Assembly (NCBI GenBank): GCA_033439265.1
Contig: JAVTVX010000033.1
Span: 29,822-93,821 of the forward strand
Reading direction: 5' to 3'
Source of the DNA: Dillenia suffruticosa
Lineage: Eukaryota > Streptophyta > Magnoliopsida > Dilleniales > Dilleniaceae
DNA: 64,000 bases
The translations under genes were made by a program, and so were the position numbers. Under the pieces are notes generated by a model. It ran no database searches. It was not told the origin of the DNA and was given only the letters and a program-made list of their open reading frames with translations. Below, in pieces: positions 60,101 through 64,000 of the stretch (position 1 is its first letter; every line of letters begins with the position of its first letter).

Positions 60101-62213
60101 TAAAATAACAGTGCTCGGGCAGTGCTTAGGAGATGACCATTCTTTCTCTCGGTTGCGCCATTTTGCTGAGGCGTATTAGTGCAAGATGATTCATGAATTA
60201 TTCATTCCTTTGTGAAAAAAGGAGACAAAACTTGATTGAAATAATTTTTTGCATTATCCGAGCGAAAACTTTTAATTTTAGTACTAAATTGGTTGTGAAT
60301 CATGGCATGAAAATTTGGAAAGACAACACTCACATTTGATTTATTTTTTAGCAGAAAAATCCAAGAGACTCTAGTGCAATCATCAATAAAAGAAACAAAC
60401 AATCGTGAACTCGAAACATTTAGAATTGTGGAGGGTCTCCAAATATCACTATGAATTAAATGTAAGGGAAAAAAACTCTTTTTATTAATAATGGGAAAAG
60501 AGACGCGAGTGTATTTGGCATATTCACAAATGTCACAATGAAATGTTCTAATATTTAATCCCTTGAAAGAAGAAGGAAACATAATCTTTAAAACAGTAAA
60601 CGAAGGATGTCCTAAACGGAAATGGTGCAGCCATATGACATCTTTATTAGACGAAGAAAGAAAGGAAGAGGATAAATTTGTTTTGGGAAGGGTCGACGTC
60701 TCAAGATAGTAAAATCCATCATTTTCTTTAGCAAATCCAATCCTCTTCCTTGAGCCCTGTTCCTGAAAAACACAGTAAGAAGAATAAAACGTAACATGAC
60801 AGTGTAAGTCTTCGGTAAGTTTTTGAATAGACACGAGATTAACACACAACTTTGGAACATGTAAGACATTTTTTAGGACAAGGTCAGGGCTTATTTGGAC
60901 ATGTCCTAAACCTGCTACTATGGTCGTGGTACCATCTGCAACCGTTGGTGTATAGGTGCTAAAATGGTTAGAGACGTGTCATGTGGTCTGTGATCCCTGA
61001 GTCTACGATCCATGAATTTCCAAACACTTTATCAAAGACATTTAATCCAAGAGAGTTTGAAGGTTTACTTGAAAGTGCTAAAGAGCAGCCACCAATAGTC
61101 GATTTTTCAAGGGTTCCTAACAGATGTTTCAGATTTCTTCTGTGTTAAAAACTTCAGTAGCTAATGACATGGCTACATCTGACGTCCTTCAATGGTCGGC
61201 TATGAGGGCCAAGAAATAGGGGATAGTTAGGGTTAAGAAAAAAATGACAGATAATTGCCAAGGGTGACTGCAATTAAGGCAAGTCACAAACAAGAAGATT
61301 GACTATGAACGCCAGAAAAAAACTAAGAATTTCCCATAAAATAAGCCTTACCGCTTTGATACCATGTTGCAAATTAGAGAAGAAAAACTGTTTTTTTTTT
61401 TATTATTTCTATGTATTGTACAAGAGCCTCTAATGGGCTATATATACAGAATTCTTCATAGGAAGAAAATAGCAACGACTCTAATTTTGTATATCCTCTG
61501 ATCAAGGATTTCTGATTTCCTCTCAATCAAATCCCTATATCTTAGGAAACAGATCTCTAATCAAGGATTTCTGATTTTCTCTCAACCAAATCCCTATATT
61601 TTAGAAAACAGATGTTTCCATAATTCTTAAATTAGGAAAACAGGTTGGCATGTATTTTACCACAGAGATCTCAACTCACTGCCTTAAAAGGAGGAAGAAT
61701 CTAAGGTGTAAGATCTTAAATCTGTTTCTTACTAGAACATGAATCTTGGTATAAAGATAGAGTGAATGACGTCACAATCTAGGTGGTTCAAAGCCTAGAT
61801 TGATAAGTCAAAAAACTAAATAAGACACCTATTTTAAATAATTTCAAAGAATTTTCAAAAGAACAAAACTGTGTGAAGAAATCTCACAATATTATTAGTT
61901 CTCTCAAAATTCAGCTTTCACGTAGCTTGTAATGAGCTATTCATCGGCTCAAAATGACCCTAAAATGACATTTAGAATTGAAGTAACTGTCCAAACAATG
62001 GAAATAAAGGAAAAGGAAACTAAATAAGAGTAAGCTACTAAGAATCAGAAAAAAAAAGCTAATGGAAATTGCCTAAAATCTATCAAAAAATATTTTGTCC
62101 AAATCTTTCCATATTTCAAATGATTTTTTGCTTCTATTTCCTTTATTCATGTCATTCCCTTCGTTTTAGATGGTTTTGGGCCTTTTATTCTTTCAATTGG
62201 GTTTGAATGAGCA
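51152..62213 (-). mobile_element. Ty3/gypsy LTR retrotransposon in unit C, with nested copia (fossil)
   Basis: This is the orthologous copy of the unit B gypsy element. The left LTR is 51,152-51,773. The right LTR starts at 57,316 and ends at 62,213, with the copia element 57,416-61,664 inside it. The sequence before the left LTR (GGATG) is the same as in unit B. Parts on the minus strand are gag (about 56,360-55,330), a protease region, reverse transcriptase with RNase H (about 54,110-53,250), integrase (52,931-52,536, with a zinc-finger Cys pair, then [20 protein letters not shown]) and the pol end (about 52,000-51,777). Broken many times. Confidence 0.85.
57416..61664 (-). mobile_element. 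Ty1/copia LTR retrotransposon nested in the gypsy LTR, unit C only (fossil)
   Basis: LTRs at 57,416-57,710 and 61,368-61,664 begin TGCAAATTAGAG and end CCACA; by eye they differ at about one base in nine. A tRNA-iMet primer-binding site (TGGTATCAAAGCGG on the minus strand) adjoins the right LTR. Minus-strand parts are protease (WIVDSG), integrase (60,849-60,202), reverse transcriptase (59,151-58,939; 58,665-58,318) and RNase H (58,300-57,718). No gag was recognised, the element is short for its class (4.25 kb) and no clear target duplication was found. Several breaks. Unit B shows the uninterrupted LTR. Confidence 0.88.
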
Positions 62214-62500
62214 TAATTAAAGCCCCCTTTTGTTCTTCCACTTGGACTCCAACTTCTTGTCGTAAAACTCTTCGGATTAAGTTATTCAAGTTTTTAGCTC
62301 GAGCGTTTGTCACCGGACCAACTGGAAGTTGAATCGGATCTTGCGAATTCCTTGCAGCCTTGATGTCTTTGTCAAGATGAGTATCCAATAGGTTGAGATC
62401 TGCTTTTCATATGGCTATCGAGTATACTGCATGACCTCATAGCTCCACTTCATTAAAGCTTTCTATGATTGCATCCCCTCCAAGAAAAGCTTGTCAAAAG
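62214..62500 (-). mobile_element. Ty3/gypsy pol C-terminal remnant (unit C counterpart)
   Basis: Minus strand shows HLDKDIKAARNSQDPIQLPV, matching the remnant at 37,145-37,480 in unit B, in the same place beyond the right LTR. Confidence 0.55.
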
Positions 62501-63894
62501 CAATGTTGCTTAATGCACCCCCTACAATTTCCATTTCGGTACATGCGATCCTAATCACTGATCGTTTGGGTACTGGAATACTGAAACCTTCATTGGAATC
62601 AAGAAAATGAAATCAAATGCAAAATTAGGTTAAGGAGTTGGAAAATTAACTGATCAAGCAAAAATCTAAAGAAATATGCTTATGGGCGGTGTTTGGAGCC
62701 TGAAGGACACTGGCTATGGCAGATTCATTTGACGAAGGAGAAGAAGAATGAATGTGGTGGAGTGGGACTGTTGAAGAAGAAAATAAGAGATGCAATGAGA
62801 AGAAGAGAGAGAGGTGTTGACGAAGAACGGACGCAGTGGAATGGGACTCTTGAATAAGAAGAGACATGATTAAAGAAGAGAGGGGGATGAGTTGGGACTT
62901 GGGAGTGGGATGGGACTCTCGGAATGCTAGAATGAATTTTTACTTTTTTTTTTCATTTTATTGTTACTAATGATGTCTTAACTGTTTGTCCTTTCAATTT
63001 ATTTATTTAAATAGCAAGAGGAAATCTTTTTATACATTTAACGGACCATGGTGTAGTATGATGGTCACAGAGTAGTAGATGGTCTATGAGATCTTTTTTA
63101 CTGATTAATTAATTAATTCATTTAATGCTATAGATGGTCAACAGTGTAGCATGATGGTCTAGGAGTTGCTAGAAGATTTAGAGGTCGGTCGATAAACCAA
63201 AATAAACCTTTTAAAAAGGAAATCTTATTTGTTAGAAATGTAAATATACCTGAAATTTTTAGGATGTAAAATAGCTATGAATATATATTTTTTCTGCATA
63301 TAAATGGAAACAAATTAAGTAAGACTAATGCATCGTAATGCGAACCAGAAATGCGTACAACTAAGCCTACCATCTGGTATAGTGAATTATCAAAATTACT
63401 GTACCTTGTACCCCCGTATCATGTATGCCATGAACCACATGTTATGCAACACTGGTCTAGAGTTTGCATAGGGGCAATGAACATGATTTCTACATTAAAC
63501 AAAGTTTTAGTGCTGACCCCCTCCCCAACAGCACTTTCTGAGTAAATCAAAGAAGTGTATCATGAGAATATCTTGTAAATAATTGTCCTCAAGAAAGAAC
63601 TCCAACTCCTGATGCAAGATGCCTGAAATCTTTTTCTTTTTTCTTTTTTTTAGTCAAAATGGTACTTGGTACTTTAGGTGTCTAATCATGCTGATATCTC
63701 TTGTTAATTGATGGACCTCGTGAGTGTCTTGCACTGAATTACTTTATCTTGGTGCTTAAAGAATCCCTGGCTGTATGATCTAGAGGCATAATGTTGACTT
63801 ATGGTGGTCATATGTTTGTCTGAGGATGGCTTTGCTCTGAAGCATTTCGTTAAAAAATAACTCTCAAATATCCAACAGAAACTTTCTTTCACTG
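62501..63894. other. Unit C spacer (counterpart of 37,481-38,836)
   Basis: No gene seen. The GA-rich stretch and repeated GTAGTATGATGGTC phrase are as in unit B. The first copia element is absent here. Confidence 0.5.
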
Positions 63895-64000
63895 TTATTC
63901 TTATGAGGATAAATTTGTCTTGTCTTGTTTATATTTGTCATTATGTCTTGGCAACCATTACTTAGAAGAACAAGAGTAGAAGTTTTTCTTTTAGAAATGT
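63895..64000 (+). other. Left edge of the next SERK exon 8 module
   Basis: TTATGAGGATAAATTTGTCT and onward matches unit B 43,566-43,660, which precedes exon 8 by about 380 bp. The module itself lies past the window. Confidence 0.7.

Larger units (their letters stand above)
49622..64000 (+). repeat. Tandem duplicate unit C (continues beyond the window)
   Basis: Starts at the same junction as unit B and lacks exon 6 in the same way. It holds the same gypsy insertion, lacks MULE-B, the SINE and the first copia element, and ends the window in sequence matching B 43,560-43,660. Exons 8-11 are expected beyond the right edge; that is inference. Confidence 0.75.

Noticed and set aside
57410-61670. 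Target-site duplication for the second copia element
   Set aside because: The bases on the two sides (ACCAT and GAGAT) do not match, so none is claimed.

Overview
The window is nuclear DNA of a eudicot plant, probably one with a large, repeat-rich genome. This is judged from AT-rich spliced genes with long introns, plant-only domain families (SERK receptor kinases, plant mobile domain), plant Ty1/copia and Ty3/gypsy elements, MULEs and an Au-type SINE. No species can be named from the sequence alone. There are no bacterial features, CRISPR arrays or recognisable rRNA or tRNA genes.

Layout. 1-~7.96 kb: a decayed Mutator-like element (MULE-A, + strand) carrying a MuDR-type transposase remnant followed by a plant mobile domain (PMD) gene remnant. 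The PMD part is split by a 3.07-kb solo-LTR-like insertion with a 5-bp target duplication. 8.3-22.2 kb: an 11-exon SERK3/BAK1-like receptor kinase gene (copy A, + strand) whose exon sizes and phases match the SERK family; two splice acceptors have drifted. 22.46-49.62 kb: a tandem duplicate (unit B) that starts in late intron 5, lacks exon 6 and carries only exons 7-11; its exons 8-10 are damaged. 49.62-64 kb: a second duplicate (unit C) with the same junction. Its exon 7 is visible, and the window ends just inside the DNA that precedes exon 8, so the array continues beyond it.

Intron 7 of units B and C is a transposon sink. Both hold the same Ty3/gypsy element at the same site, so that insertion predates the B/C split. 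Unit B alone then received a 7.06-kb MULE (MULE-B, clear TIRs, 10-bp target duplication, transposase plus PMD gene on the minus strand), an Au-like SINE inside a gypsy LTR, a Ty1/copia element (38,837-43,561) and a 216-bp insert in intron 9. Unit C alone received a second Ty1/copia element (57,416-61,664) inside the gypsy LTR. The window can therefore be read as a relative-dating series.

How the genes relate. The only plausibly working host gene is SERK copy A, a predicted plasma-membrane co-receptor (LRR ectodomain, proline-rich hinge, one membrane span, Ser/Thr kinase). Its kinase has HHD instead of the usual HRD, and unit B shares this change. Units B and C are 3' modules without signal peptide or LRRs. 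The two MULEs share one architecture, transposase then PMD gene in the same orientation, with a leader rich in AAACCCTAA-like motifs.
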